Shown one piece after another: positions 7,721-16,881 of a stretch of DNA of 49,531 bases. Below the pieces are notes generated by a model. The model worked only from the letters and a program-made list of their open reading frames with translations, ran no database searches and was not told where the DNA came from. This stretch comes from Faecalibacterium sp. UBA1819 (GTDB lineage: Bacteria > Bacillota > Clostridia > Oscillospirales > Ruminococcaceae): assembly GCA_002315015.1 (NCBI GenBank), contig DCEX01000034.1, forward strand, positions 1 to 49,531. Reading direction: 5' to 3'. A program made the translations under genes and the position numbers. Position 1 is the stretch's first letter. Each line of letters opens with the position of its first letter.

Positions 7721-8758
7721 TTACCAGCCCATCAGGGCGGCAAGCTGTTTTTGCAGCTCACTTTGCGCTCCAAACAGACTTTGCTGGTAAAATTGCTCTG
7801 CCTGCATTTGCTGCTGTGCCAGCTCTTTTGCAAGCGCCGTCAACTCGCTGGAATAATCGCTGCGGTAGCCCTGCTGACGCAGCAAGCTGTCTGCATTCCA
7901 ATCGGAAATATATTGGTTTTTCTGCTGTTCATACTGTGCCAGCTGTGCCGCCTGCTGCTGCCGATATTGGCTTACCAGCCCAGTGTATGCATCCTCATAC
8001 CCGCGCTTCTCCTGTTCATAGCTTGTGGTGCGTTCTGCCTTTTGCTGGCTCAGCTGCTGCGCCAGTGCGGCCAGCTGTTCGATGCGTTCTGTTTCCAGCG
8101 CATTACGGCTGCTGCCGTATTGGTTATTCATCGCAAGCAAGGTCGATTCGCTTGCACCGCCGCTTTTTCCCATAGCGGAAAGCTGCTGGGCAATGTTCTT
8201 TTGCGCCATCATTTTTTCAATGTACGCTTGCTGCAGCCCGTCTTTTGTCACATCATTCACTTGCTGCTTGCCTGCATCATGGTTTTCCTGAAGCAGAGCA
8301 AGCGCACGCTCATAGTCCTTTTGAGCTGTTGCCAGCTGGTTTTGATAATTTCCCTCTGCCTGTTCATACATGCCGGCGTAATAGGCGTTTGTACCGGCTA
8401 CATTGCGGTCATACGCCGCTTGCTGAGCCGCCACCATCTGGTTATAGGCGTTTTGCTCAAAGGCAAGCTGCTCATTTAAAATCTGCTGCAAGCGCGCCAA
8501 ACCACTGTCATACCAACCTTGAGCCGCGGCCAACTGTTGGTTGCGATATTGCAGCAGCTGCGCAGCCGTACTATTGTAATAGTTTTGATAGGCCGCTTTC
8601 TGCGCCTCCAACTGTGCCTGCTTTTGTGCCGCCCACGACGATGCACTGCTGCTCGTCGTGGGCTTTTTTGTGCTTGTGGAAGGGTTTCGGCCAGTGCTTG
8701 TAGACGGTTTTGACGTCTTTTCTCCTCCGCTCACCGGGTCATCAAATACACGAAACAT
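7721..8758 (-). CDS. Gln/Ala-rich coiled-coil phage protein
   Basis: A 345-residue protein with a Ser/Thr/Pro/Lys-rich N-terminus (about 1-45), then a long Gln-, Ala-, Tyr- and Glu-rich helical part predicted to form coiled coils almost to the end. A Gly/Ser-rich break lies near 195-205 (MGKSGGASES). No enzymatic motif is visible. It is the last gene of the leftward late operon, after holin. A strong AAGGAGG site precedes ATG 8758. It could be an internal virion or ejection protein, or a secreted structural protein; I do not recognise a named family. It converges with the GTPase-RNase gene, with only 6 bp between stops. Confidence 0.75.
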   Translation of the reverse strand: MFRVFDDPVSGGEKTSKPSTSTGRNPSTSTKKPTTSSSASSWAAQKQAQLEAQKAAYQNYYNSTAAQLLQYRNQQLAAAQGWYDSGLARLQQILNEQLAFEQNAYNQMVAAQQAAYDRNVAGTNAYYAGMYEQAEGNYQNQLATAQKDYERALALLQENHDAGKQQVNDVTKDGLQQAYIEKMMAQKNIAQQLSAMGKSGGASESTLLAMNNQYGSSRNALETERIEQLAALAQQLSQQKAERTTSYEQEKRGYEDAYTGLVSQYRQQQAAQLAQYEQQKNQYISDWNADSLLRQQGYRSDYSSELTALAKELAQQQMQAEQFYQQSLFGAQSELQKQLAALMGW

Positions 8759-8773
8759 GTTTTTTCCTCCTTT

Positions 8774-9223
8774 TTATGAAATCGGATTTTCGGTTTCACT
8801 GTCCTTTTTCAGCGCTTCAAATGCATTGCGAATAACCGGAGGGATGGGTACACCCATAATGCCAAGATTTTCAATGATGCTCAACCCATCATTGGCGATA
8901 AAGAATAAAATTACCGCGTTTCTTGCCAAAGCTGTTCCCGTATAGCTATCCACCCGGCAAGCCACCAGCACGCACAAAAGCACTGCCATTTTGCGCAAAA
9001 GCCCCTTAAAACTGGTTTTGCTTTCAAAAGCGCCATCCGCGCTCTTGGGGCTTTTTTTCCACACCAATGCACACAGCACACCGGTCAGATAGTCCACCGC
9101 CATCATCGCCACCAAGGTCTGCAAACCGGTGTCCCAGCCGCCCAGCGCGTTGGCAACCACTGCACCCACAGCGCTTGCCGCTCCTAAAGCGGTGTAATAA
9201 ATTCCTTTTGCTGTCATCATCAT
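8774..9223 (-). CDS. Phage holin
   Basis: About 149 residues with several hydrophobic segments and a charged C-terminus, in the pattern of the Cph1/toxin-secretion holin family (VAMMAVDYLTGVLCALVWKK early, FFIANDGLSIIENLGIMGVPIP later). It makes the membrane lesion that lets the neighbouring amidase reach the wall. Three in-frame ATGs lie at 9223, 9220 and 9217 behind GAGGGGGAAA; the first is listed, but a dual-start arrangement, known in holins, is possible. The gene starts 8 bp after the amidase stop. Confidence 0.85.
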   Translation of the reverse strand: MMMTAKGIYYTALGAASAVGAVVANALGGWDTGLQTLVAMMAVDYLTGVLCALVWKKSPKSADGAFESKTSFKGLLRKMAVLLCVLVACRVDSYTGTALARNAVILFFIANDGLSIIENLGIMGVPIPPVIRNAFEALKKDSETENPIS

Positions 9224-9231
9224 TTTCCCCC

Positions 9232-9987
9232 TCACTTTGCCTTTACAAAGGCTTCTACCCCGCGCACCGCCAGTGTGCTGGCATAATTTTCGGCATTTTC
9301 TTTTTTGGAAAAAGCGCCGCACTGTACGCGATACCATCCATCTTCATACTTCACAAAGCACGGAATCCCCTTGCCGGTCAATACTTGATGATATGCATTG
9401 GCGTTCGCCTTTTTGCTAAAAGCTGCCGTCTGCACCGTCCAAAGTGTTCCGGTTGTATCGACGCTGGCTTCCGGTTTGTCCAGCGCGTCGCGGAATGCCT
9501 GTACCTTTGCTGCAAACACCTCCCACGAATACGGCTTTCCTGCCCTGATTTTGCGCGGGCAGTCCTTGCCGCTCCAATAGTTGTGCTGTTTCACATTGGA
9601 AAGTCCAATGCCCCAGTCCTTCATCAAGCGTGCGGTCAGCTCGGCGGCATTGTCTGTCGCTTTCGTCAGGTCGCTTTCCGGGTTTTCGCAAATTTCAATG
9701 GCAAGGCTTGTCCGGTTGCCGGATTTTGTCCCGCTGCCGTCTCCCGCGTGCCAAGCTACTTCATTATCGGGCAAAAGCCGTACAATGAGGCTGTCGTCCA
9801 CCACATAGTGATACGAAGTCGTCACATTTTTGCCGCCTCCCGTTGTCATGTAAGTGCCGTGGCTCAGTGCGCCCGCGCCTTTATTCTCATTCGCAGTGTT
9901 GTGAATGGTGATAAATTTCGGTGTCATCGCGTAGCCGGGGCGTGCCGCCGTACCGCGGGGAATCATCATTTCTTTGATTTGTGTCAT
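9232..9987 (-). CDS. Phage endolysin: N-acetylmuramoyl-L-alanine amidase with SPOR-like tail
   Basis: A 251-residue lysin. Residues about 15-150 are an Amidase_2 domain with likely zinc ligands H29 (TIHNTA), H135 (KQHNYW) and C143 (KDCPRK), which cleaves the bond between muramic acid and L-alanine. Residues about 178-250 hold two SPOR-like repeats (WTVQTAAFSKKANA and WYRVQCGAFSKKENA) that probably bind peptidoglycan. GGGAGGT precedes ATG 9987. It sits immediately upstream of holin in the leftward operon, the normal lysis cassette pairing. Confidence 0.92.
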   Translation of the reverse strand: MTQIKEMMIPRGTAARPGYAMTPKFITIHNTANENKGAGALSHGTYMTTGGGKNVTTSYHYVVDDSLIVRLLPDNEVAWHAGDGSGTKSGNRTSLAIEICENPESDLTKATDNAAELTARLMKDWGIGLSNVKQHNYWSGKDCPRKIRAGKPYSWEVFAAKVQAFRDALDKPEASVDTTGTLWTVQTAAFSKKANANAYHQVLTGKGIPCFVKYEDGWYRVQCGAFSKKENAENYASTLAVRGVEAFVKAK

Positions 9988-10032
9988 CGTGTACCTCCCA
10001 CTTCAATCATTTTCATTCCTTTGTGTGTCCCG

Positions 10033-11484
10033 TTACTCCATCGGTTCCTTCAGTTTTTCTTTGAGCGCAGCAACATCCTTTTGCAGGGCTTGGATGGCAG
10101 CCGTGTTCAGTGCAATAAATTCCTGATAGCGCAGCGAATAAACGTCCGCGCCGGTTTCCTTGGAAGCGGCGCTTTCCGTTCCGTCCTCGTTCAGCGTTTT
10201 TGCCAGAACAACCTCCTTGTCCTTGCATAAGCCGCCGAACTCCATCGCGGTAATGCCGCACTCGCCCATCGCCTGCTCCACTTCTTGGGCAATAAAGCCG
10301 TAATGCAGACGGTCGTGGTTTTCCGCATCATCAAAGCCGCTTTTCAGCTTATAGCTCACAGGCCGAAGCTTCTCGAAGAATGCCAACTGCTTTTCGCCCA
10401 ACGCTGTAATCTGCTCTTTGCGCGTGGCGTCGGAAGTTTGAATCGTTCCATTCGTCGAATAAATGGACGCCCAGCGTGCTGTGCTGTTGCCGAGTGCATA
10501 AGTACCGCTTGACGATGGATGCAGACACAGCGCATCGCCATAGGTAGGGTCCTGTCCAAAAAAGAGCTTGTAAGAATAATCCGTTCCCCAGCTCAAACGA
10601 ACGCCTTTTGTCTGCGCTTCAATTCCCGCATTTTTGTTGGTGTGACCCATATAAAACGCATAGCTGGATGCTGCATCTGCCGCCTTTGCGCTTGCAGCCT
10701 TTTCCGTTGTTCCCAGCGCTCCAATGTCCGCCGCCGTCGGCTTGTCCGTCAGGTCACGGTAGGAACCCGTCGTGGCCACGGTTTTCAGTTCCGGCTTACC
10801 GGTCAAATCGTCATAACTGCCTGTCCACGCCACGCTTTTGAGGTCGGCAAACCATTTCATCAGCTTTCCCAGCGACACTGCCAGTTTTTCGCCTGTGGTC
10901 AAATTGGCGCGGGTGCTCGCCTGGGTAAATGCAGCCGTCACGTTGCTTGCGTTGCCCGTAGGGGAAAGCGCCCCCACGTCCGAAGCGGTCAGGGTTTTTC
11001 CTGTTACAAATCCGCCGTTGTTAAATAACAGCTGCCCGGCTTCAATTCCCGTCACGCGCGTGGTCGCGTTAATTTCACTCGGGCCGATGTCTCCTTTCGG
11101 GCCTTGCGGGCCGGTGTCACCTTTTTCGCCCTTTTCACCGGGGTCGCCTTTTTCGCCCTTTTGTCCCTGCGGGCCGGGGTCGCCCTGTACGCCTTGCGGG
11201 CCCGCCGGGCCGGTCTCTCCTCGGGGGCCTTGCGGGCCTGCCGGGCCGGTGTCCCCTTTGTCGCCCTTGATGCCTTGCTCGCCCTGCGGCCCCGTTTCCC
11301 CTCTCTCACCTGCCGGGCCGGTCGCCCCGGTGTCGCCTTTCGGGCCCTGCGGGCCGGTATCTCCCTTCTCCCCTTTTTCTCCCTGTGGGCCGGTGGGTCC
11401 CATCGGGCCTTGTACGCCTTGCGGGCCTTGCTCGCCGCGTTCGCCCGCCGGGCCTATCACTCGTCCCAAATTCACTTTGCTCAT
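10033..11484 (-). CDS. Collagen-like tail fibre with S74 intramolecular chaperone
   Basis: A 483-residue fibre. Residues 1-11 ([10 protein letters not shown]) are the anchor shared with the next genes. About 12-137 are Gly-X-Y collagen-like repeats rich in GPQG, GEKG and GPAG. Residues 140-330 are a shaft or receptor part with [12 protein letters not shown] motifs. Residues about 335-483 are a Peptidase_S74 chaperone that trimerises the fibre and cuts itself off: S351-D352 and K356 fit the catalytic Ser/Lys, followed by [14 protein letters not shown] and a final coiled coil. GAGGAG precedes ATG 11484, which overlaps the upstream gene by 4 bp (ATGA). It is the probable host-recognition protein. 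Confidence 0.9.
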   Translation of the reverse strand: MSKVNLGRVIGPAGERGEQGPQGVQGPMGPTGPQGEKGEKGDTGPQGPKGDTGATGPAGERGETGPQGEQGIKGDKGDTGPAGPQGPRGETGPAGPQGVQGDPGPQGQKGEKGDPGEKGEKGDTGPQGPKGDIGPSEINATTRVTGIEAGQLLFNNGGFVTGKTLTASDVGALSPTGNASNVTAAFTQASTRANLTTGEKLAVSLGKLMKWFADLKSVAWTGSYDDLTGKPELKTVATTGSYRDLTDKPTAADIGALGTTEKAASAKAADAASSYAFYMGHTNKNAGIEAQTKGVRLSWGTDYSYKLFFGQDPTYGDALCLHPSSSGTYALGNSTARWASIYSTNGTIQTSDATRKEQITALGEKQLAFFEKLRPVSYKLKSGFDDAENHDRLHYGFIAQEVEQAMGECGITAMEFGGLCKDKEVVLAKTLNEDGTESAASKETGADVYSLRYQEFIALNTAAIQALQKDVAALKEKLKEPME

Positions 11485-11864
11485 GCCGTTGTCTCCTCTA
11501 CTGTGTAAATTAAATCGCCGTTTTCGTCAATGGAAAAAGCGGGCGGTTCCTGCTCATCCGGTGTGACAATGTACAAATTGCCGTCATCTTCAATCTGCAT
11601 GGCAAAAAAGCCCAAATCCACCTCGCTCACAACGCCGCTGTCTCCCTTTTCTCCCTTCTCCCCCTTTTCTCCTTTTTCTCCTTGGATTCCCTGCGGGCCT
11701 TGGGGGCCGGTTTCTCCTTTTTCCCCGCGCTCCCCTGCCGGGCCCTGCGGTCCCATCACGCCGGGTACGCCCTGCGGGCCTTGTTCGCCGCGTTCGCCTT
11801 GCGCTCCTTTTTCTCCTGCCGGGCCTTGCGGCCCTATCACGCTGCCCAAGTCCACTTCCCACAT
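11481..11864 (-). CDS. Short collagen-like fibre module
   Basis: A 127-residue protein built like a cut-down version of its neighbours. It has the anchor [13 protein letters not shown], then Gly-X-Y repeats to about residue 83, then a small C-terminal domain [15 protein letters not shown]...GDLIYTV. That C-terminal piece recurs in the gene at 12774 (FALSVGEDGHLYL...GRLIYTI). ATG 11864 follows GGGGGAAGG and lies 2 bp after the previous gene's stop; its own stop overlaps the next start. It probably forms a trimeric accessory fibre or adaptor. A longer in-frame start at 11960 would overlap the previous gene and lacks a ribosome site. Confidence 0.8.
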   Translation of the reverse strand: MWEVDLGSVIGPQGPAGEKGAQGERGEQGPQGVPGVMGPQGPAGERGEKGETGPQGPQGIQGEKGEKGEKGEKGDSGVVSEVDLGFFAMQIEDDGNLYIVTPDEQEPPAFSIDENGDLIYTVEETTA

Positions 11865-11866
11865 GC

Positions 11867-12499
11867 TTACCTTCCCCCTTCTTCCAGCTGCTTCATACGT
11901 TTTTCTAAGCTTTGAATCCCGCCAACCGCCAGTGCCAGCAGTTCCTCCAGTGCCAGCCACCGGTATGCCCTGCCTTGCATTTCGTCACATCCCAGCACGC
12001 CAAAGTGTTCCGGTTCGTGTCCCAGTTCTCTCATCGCATGCTCGGCCTGTCCGGTCAGAAAGCCATAATGCAGCTTTCCATCTCGTCCCATGCCTTTCAC
12101 AGGCCGAAAACATGCCAGCAGACGCACTTCCTTTTCGTCTAAGCCCTCTGTATCGCATTCTTCAAACAACCCCTCCGGCTGCCGAAGGCTCTGCACATAA
12201 AGCTCCCGCCGCGGATGCACCAGCGTTCCGGCTTCGTCGGCTTTTGTCTCTTGGCACTCTGCCGGCTGTTCCTGTCTATCCAAGCGCGGCGCTGCATCGA
12301 TCTCCACACACTCCGTGCTGACCGCCGCGGGCTGTCCTGTGGGCAGCACAAAATTCAGCACGGCATTGGTCGGTGAGCCGGTGTTGATTACCTGCGGCGT
12401 ATCTCCGGCGGTCACTTTTCCAATGCGAATCGTCGCGGCTTGTCCCGGCGGCCCCTGCTCTCCGGTTACGCGCCCGAGGTCTACTTGTATCACTGCCAT
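11867..12499 (-). CDS. Fibre module with divergent S74-like C-terminus
   Basis: A 210-residue protein. Residues 1-20 are the shared anchor ([17 protein letters not shown]). Residues about 20-60 are a small beta module ([18 protein letters not shown]...[10 protein letters not shown]) common in Firmicute tail fibres. Residues about 110-210 resemble the S74 chaperone of the gene at 10033: [19 protein letters not shown] aligns with [19 protein letters not shown], and the end is coiled coil ([12 protein letters not shown]). The Ser-Asp...Lys active site is not clear, so self-cleavage may be lost. GAGGAGG precedes ATG 12499. It probably acts as an assembly helper or secondary fibre. Confidence 0.78.
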   Translation of the reverse strand: MAVIQVDLGRVTGEQGPPGQAATIRIGKVTAGDTPQVINTGSPTNAVLNFVLPTGQPAAVSTECVEIDAAPRLDRQEQPAECQETKADEAGTLVHPRRELYVQSLRQPEGLFEECDTEGLDEKEVRLLACFRPVKGMGRDGKLHYGFLTGQAEHAMRELGHEPEHFGVLGCDEMQGRAYRWLALEELLALAVGGIQSLEKRMKQLEEGGR

Positions 12500-12762
12500 G
12501 CTCTTTCCTCCTCGTCCGGGTATTGCACATACAAATGCCCCTCTCTCAGCTCAAAGCGCGGGGACGGCGCTTTGTCGCCTGTGGGGCCTCTCTCTCCCCT
12601 GTCTCCTTTTTCGCCGCGCGGAATTTGAAAATGAAATACCGCCGCGTGTTCATCGCCTGTGTTATATACCTGTGCCGATGCTTCAAACGACACTGTCTGC
12701 ACGCCGCCCACCGCTACCGTCGCGGCAGGCCCCTGCACCGAACCCAAGTCAAACCTTGCCAA
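12490..12762 (-). CDS. Small fibre adaptor, TTG start
   Basis: A 90-residue protein. It has the shared anchor ARFDLGSVQGP, the same beta module as its neighbour (VSFEASAQVYNTGDEHAAVFHFQIPRG), a short run of Gly-X-Y triplets (GEKGDRGERGPTG) and a tail ending EGHLYVQYPDEEE. The only start that fits is TTG at 12762, behind GGGAGG six bases away. It overlaps the next gene by 10 bp. Its order of pieces makes it an intermediate between the 11867 and 11481 genes, which supports duplication and trimming of one ancestor. Confidence 0.72.
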   Translation of the reverse strand: MARFDLGSVQGPAATVAVGGVQTVSFEASAQVYNTGDEHAAVFHFQIPRGEKGDRGERGPTGDKAPSPRFELREGHLYVQYPDEEERAWQ

Positions 12763-12773
12763 TGTCCTCCCTC

Positions 12774-13355
12774 CTATTCTGTAATGGTGTAAATCAACCG
12801 CCCGTTTTCCACCGTCAAGGGCGGCATGGGCTGGTTATCGTTTTGCGTCAGGTATAAATGGCCGTCCTCGCCCACAGAAAGTGCAAACATGCCGGGGTTT
12901 AACGTGGTCACAATGCCGGTGTTTCCCTGCTCCCCTTTTACGCCGTAAATAACGGTGCTGTTGGCTTCTTCGTCGTCCTCCATTTCCACCTCTCCGCGAA
13001 ACGCAAGACGCTCTCGCATCGGCAGAACACGGCCATCCGGGGTCACCATCAAATGGCCTCCCAAACCCGTCACACGCCATTTGTCGTCTTTTTCCACTTC
13101 CAGCTGATTGTGCTCGTTCAAGCGCACTTGCCGTACATCGTCGCTCGTCACGGCGCGGAACACTTCATATTCCGCCAAACAGTCAATCAGCGCATTGTGC
13201 TGAGTCATCACCTCTTTGTCCGTGCGCCCGTCAAACTTTGCCTTCAGCCATTGCGCCTGATTTTGAATCCTGTCGGGCAAATCCTTGATGTTATCTTCAT
13301 AACGCTCCAGCCTGCATTGCTGCAAATCCAGGCTTGTTCTCTCCTTCATGGTCAA
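12774..13355 (-). CDS. Fibre/adaptor protein with helical N-terminus
   Basis: A ~193-residue protein. Residues 1-75 are helical with a pattern frequent in phage tail adaptors (RLERYEDNIKDLPDRIQ...WLKAKFDGRTDKEV). The middle (90-150) is beta-rich and the end (155-193) is the GMFALSVGEDGHLYL...GRLIYTI piece shared with the 11481 gene. One Gly-X-Y triplet run (GVKGEQGNTG) remains. TTG 13355 overlaps the previous stop by 4 bp and has AAGGTGA at good spacing; ATG 13349 is the alternative. It probably links the tail to the fibre set. Confidence 0.72.
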   Translation of the reverse strand: MTMKERTSLDLQQCRLERYEDNIKDLPDRIQNQAQWLKAKFDGRTDKEVMTQHNALIDCLAEYEVFRAVTSDDVRQVRLNEHNQLEVEKDDKWRVTGLGGHLMVTPDGRVLPMRERLAFRGEVEMEDDEEANSTVIYGVKGEQGNTGIVTTLNPGMFALSVGEDGHLYLTQNDNQPMPPLTVENGRLIYTITE

Positions 13356-15292
13356 CGCTTCACCTTGCTTCCCTTTTTGTAGTTGATGTGAATGGCAAAA
13401 ATGCCAAACGGTTCGCGCAGGCGCTCATTTTTCACGCACACTTGAAACAGCTTAATCTTTTTTGCTTTTCTCGGTGAGAATACCACAGTCGGGCGGTTCA
13501 GCATTTGGAAGGTCCACCGGTTAAAATCAATGTCGTTCCAGTCGAAAATGTCAATGTAATATTCTTTTGTGCGGTACTCCCAGCTTTTGTCCGTGGCATA
13601 CCAAATCTCTCCGCCGCTTCTCAAATACGGCTGTCCGACGACCCAAACGCCGGTCACGGTTTTCAAGTTGGCCCACGTTCCCAGGTTCATCAAAGGTGTG
13701 GTCCAGCGGGCTTTTACAGCAATTTCATCTTCTACCCGTGCATCCTCGTCCAGCACCCGGCAGTCGTTGTAATGAAAATCCTTTCCGCCCGGCCAAAATT
13801 CCCGCACAGCACCGTCTTGTGTGCCGAAGCGCAGCTTGTCCCCCTCTTGCCAAAGGCAAACCGCGTCCACATTTTCCCACACAAAACATTCCAGCTGATA
13901 GCTGCTTTGCGGCTCGTTTGCCTCATACACCTTTTGCTCAGTGTCCATCAAATAGACACGCTGGCTTTTCGGCAAACAAAGCAAATAAAATTGCTTCCAC
14001 ATTGCGCTGCAAGCGTCGTTTAGATTTTCCTCCCGCGTCAGTGCGCCGTTGATAAAATAGCTTCGGTTCTGTGCATATTTTTCGCCGGTTGCCTCCGAAT
14101 CCGTCAGGGCAAACACGCCCCGCCTTGTCAAAAACATCGGCTCTCCCATCGCGCTTTGAAAGCTGCGCGGCGCCACAGCATTTTCCGCCTGTACTACGTC
14201 ATAAATCAAAAATTGCGCCTCTCCGCTGCTCGTCAAGGTTCCCTGTCGGATAAATACATTGCGTCCGTTTTCCTCGCCGTCTTTGTGTGCGGCCAGCATT
14301 CCGGCCACAATGCTGTACCCTGCAATGGCACAGCCTTCACTGCCCAATACGCTGTAATCCGTGTCGGCAAAATAGGCGGGGTCTTCAAAGGCGCTCCATC
14401 GGTCAATGTTCGGATACTCGGGGTGCCCCGTCAAAAATACGCGGTCCATCGCCCCGTTTACGCCGTACAGCACCGCACAGCTGCACCCATCAATGCGGTC
14501 GGCATAATCTTCCACTTCATAGGTAATGCGCACGTTGTCCTCGCCTTCCAGCGGGCTTTCTCCGGGCGCGGTGTCAAAATGCACCTTTCCCAATACCGTG
14601 TCCACGCTGAACCCTTCTTTTTTCTCCTGCCAAACGCCTTCCTCGTCTAAAATCTCCACCTTTACCGCGCTGTCGGTCAGTTCATCAAAGCTTAAAAAGT
14701 AGTCGGTATCGTCTTTGGTTCCGGCATAGCTGTCGGTGCGCTTGCCCGTCAAAAGGTTCACCGGCAAATAGCTCGTTGCACCCGTGTCCTTTTTCGGGCC
14801 TTTCGCAATCGTAATGATGGGTACGGTTGCCATTTCTTTCACCGGGCGCACGCTTTCCCCGTCGTAACAAAGATAGGTTTTCCCGTCTAAAATCCAAAGC
14901 TTTTCTTTCAGCTGCACCGCACAGCTGGCGTGGCTTGCCATTCCCTCATACAGCACCTGTGCCGTTTCCCGCGTCTTTCCTTCCTGCTGGTCTTGCTGTG
15001 TTGTTGTCAAATACAGCTTTCCCCCGGCATGAATCAGCCGCTTTTCACTTTGCTGCGGCAGTTTTAAGCCGTATGCCCCATAAATCCGCTCTCCCAGCTC
15101 CAAAATGGTGTGATACCCCATCCGCTTTGCCGGGTATCCGTCCTGATCCGGCATCATGTTGGGCGCGTCAGGGCTGCGCGCTTTGTCTACGCTCACGGGC
15201 GAGGAGGTCAAATCCACCCCCAAAAATCGTTCCAGCACCACCGCATTCGTCTGTATCGTCGGGGCTGCGCCCGGATTGATGTAATGTACCAC
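13352..15292 (-). CDS. Large phage tail protein, possible podovirus nozzle/stabilisation protein
   Basis: A 646-residue beta-rich protein. The N-terminus carries RSPDAPNMMPDQDGYPAKRMGYHTI, a pattern also found in podovirus proteins that close the portal channel and form the tail tube or nozzle (P22 gp10-type). The rest has repeated WD-like beta strands and no catalytic motif. It lies between the connector and the fibre genes, where a nozzle protein is expected. The start is GTG 15292 behind AAAGGAGGG. I infer the role from position, size and the N-terminal pattern; the exact family is not certain. Confidence 0.65.
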   Translation of the reverse strand: MVHYINPGAAPTIQTNAVVLERFLGVDLTSSPVSVDKARSPDAPNMMPDQDGYPAKRMGYHTILELGERIYGAYGLKLPQQSEKRLIHAGGKLYLTTTQQDQQEGKTRETAQVLYEGMASHASCAVQLKEKLWILDGKTYLCYDGESVRPVKEMATVPIITIAKGPKKDTGATSYLPVNLLTGKRTDSYAGTKDDTDYFLSFDELTDSAVKVEILDEEGVWQEKKEGFSVDTVLGKVHFDTAPGESPLEGEDNVRITYEVEDYADRIDGCSCAVLYGVNGAMDRVFLTGHPEYPNIDRWSAFEDPAYFADTDYSVLGSEGCAIAGYSIVAGMLAAHKDGEENGRNVFIRQGTLTSSGEAQFLIYDVVQAENAVAPRSFQSAMGEPMFLTRRGVFALTDSEATGEKYAQNRSYFINGALTREENLNDACSAMWKQFYLLCLPKSQRVYLMDTEQKVYEANEPQSSYQLECFVWENVDAVCLWQEGDKLRFGTQDGAVREFWPGGKDFHYNDCRVLDEDARVEDEIAVKARWTTPLMNLGTWANLKTVTGVWVVGQPYLRSGGEIWYATDKSWEYRTKEYYIDIFDWNDIDFNRWTFQMLNRPTVVFSPRKAKKIKLFQVCVKNERLREPFGIFAIHINYKKGSKVKR

Positions 15293-15304
15293 TTTGCCCT
15301 CCTT

Positions 15305-15682
15305 TCAATACACATCTTCGATTGGCTGCGGTTCTCCCCGCAGGCAGTCCTCCAGTGCGGAAACATAACGCGCCCGAAAATCATTGGCGCGGTAGTCGTT
15401 GTCATCATCGCGCCAAAAATCACTTGCCAAGCCATACGGCAGTGCAATGCGTACCAGCGCTTCATGGTATTCCAGCGGCTCGTCCATGGTGTCCTGTGTC
15501 AAGCACGGCGCTGTCTCCAAAAGCTCCAAGCCCTGCATGGTTCGCCATGCGTTTTCATAGGGCAAGCTTTCCTCTAACAGCAAGTTCAGCCAGTGCGGCA
15601 CAAACGGCTTCCATTCCTCACTGTCTTGCCGCGTCTGCGCCAAATAAGCCGCCGCCGCGTCAAACACTTCATTGCCTGTCAT
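15305..15682 (-). CDS. Phage head-tail connector-like protein
   Basis: A 125-residue acidic, helical protein lying directly after the capsid gene, where a head completion or connector protein is expected. Aromatic residues and short helices dominate (SEEWKPFVPHWLNLLLEESL, YGLASDFWRDDDNDYRANDF). No enzymatic motif is visible. ATG 15682 follows AGGAGGGAT. The name rests mostly on gene order. Confidence 0.6.
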   Translation of the reverse strand: MTGNEVFDAAAAYLAQTRQDSEEWKPFVPHWLNLLLEESLPYENAWRTMQGLELLETAPCLTQDTMDEPLEYHEALVRIALPYGLASDFWRDDDNDYRANDFRARYVSALEDCLRGEPQPIEDVY

Positions 15683-15734
15683 GTTATCCCTCCTATGGGG
15701 CGGCGCAGCCGCGCCGCCCGTTTCGCCATGCCCA

Positions 15735-16796
15735 TTAAGAGGTCAGCTTCTGCTCTGTCACCGGCGAGGGGAACATGCCCGCCTTTTTCTGGTACGCTTT
15801 TACGATGACGTCTTTGCCGCCTGCCGGGCTCTTGCCCACCTGCGCGGTCACACTGTAACGCGGGTCTGTGCCGTCCGTGGTGTAAATGACGGTCGCACCG
15901 CTCTCCTCCCCGCTGATGGCGCCGCCGGCAGCCGCCACGGTCAGCTTGCCCAGCACTTTCACGGTGGAATCTGTGGTCACATCCACATACACGCCGTCCG
16001 CTTTGTGTGCATATACAAACAGATCATAGTAAAAGCGGCCTTCCACCAAACTGCCGGAAATACCCGGCGGGTCAATGTGCGTCTTTGCATCGTGAATTTT
16101 TTCGGGCGCACAGGCTGCGCGCTTATGCACCAAAATAAAGTTCACGCCCTTGGGCAAAAGTTCCTCCGGCACCTCCACCACGGGTGCGCCGAAAATCTCA
16201 CCCACCTGGCCGTTGGCCACCGCTTTGGTGCCAAGCTTGTCCAAATTTTTAAACTGATCGGTGTCCACCAAAGCGTTAAATACCAGCGTGTTCACATACA
16301 GGGTTCTGCCTTTGACGGGAACTTTGCGGTTCAGCAGGTGCGCACGCGCCGCGCTCAAGCGCGCAATGACATTCGTCTTGCTAATGGCCTCCGCGCTGCC
16401 CACAATGCAGCCTGCTTTCTGGCACAGCTGCTCAAAGCAGTACTTGTCGTAGGCGGGAATCACCGCCTCGCTCATCTGAACGCCCAAAAACTTTCCCGCT
16501 TTGTTGATGCACTGGTCCAAGTTGTTGCCCTTGTCAATCACGCCGGAAAAGCTCTTGTCCTGGCTCATGGTCAGTTCCTGTACGGTGTCGCCCACTTCGG
16601 TCGGGGTGCCGTATCGCTCGCCGGAAGCCGTTCGGTCGTAGTCCACCAAAGGCACAGTATTGATGTTGTGAATGCGCACCGTCTTTGCGCCCACAAAGTC
16701 GTTTTCGCGGCTCAATCGGTTTTGCACCAAGCTGCCCAAGGTAAACGCCTGGTCAATTTTTTTGCTGTATTTGCTGTCAAGATGTACGGTCTGCAT
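15735..16796 (-). CDS. Major capsid protein with C-terminal chitobiase-like domain
   Basis: A 353-residue protein. Residues about 1-275 fit a HK97-type major capsid protein: an N-terminal arm, a spine helix (SAARAHLLNR) and the stretch LYVNTLVFNALVD...FGAPVVEVP typical of capsids of this kind. Residues about 280-350 form a separate beta domain with VIYTTDGTDPRYS, the signature of chitobiase C-terminal/FN3-like domains, probably displayed on the capsid surface. ATG 16796 follows AAAGGAGAA. A GC-rich hairpin lies in the 85-bp gap upstream (about 16842-16863) and may protect the capsid message. Confidence 0.85.
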   Translation of the reverse strand: MQTVHLDSKYSKKIDQAFTLGSLVQNRLSRENDFVGAKTVRIHNINTVPLVDYDRTASGERYGTPTEVGDTVQELTMSQDKSFSGVIDKGNNLDQCINKAGKFLGVQMSEAVIPAYDKYCFEQLCQKAGCIVGSAEAISKTNVIARLSAARAHLLNRKVPVKGRTLYVNTLVFNALVDTDQFKNLDKLGTKAVANGQVGEIFGAPVVEVPEELLPKGVNFILVHKRAACAPEKIHDAKTHIDPPGISGSLVEGRFYYDLFVYAHKADGVYVDVTTDSTVKVLGKLTVAAAGGAISGEESGATVIYTTDGTDPRYSVTAQVGKSPAGGKDVIVKAYQKKAGMFPSPVTEQKLTS

Positions 16797-16881
16797 GTTC
16801 TCATTCTCCTTTTTTGTTGTGTTTTTCGCCGTTTTGTTTTTGTGAAGCCGGCCGGCGTTTCACCAAGCTGCACCCTTTTTG

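Noticed and set aside
11100..11450. CRISPR-like or tandem DNA repeat from recurring GGGCC blocks
   Set aside because: The period follows Gly-X-Y codons of a collagen-like protein and there are no constant repeats with unique spacers.
16797..16881. Internal late promoter before the capsid gene (TTGACA near 16880)
   Set aside because: No acceptable -10 lies 16-18 bp away; the hairpin in this gap is the more convincing feature.
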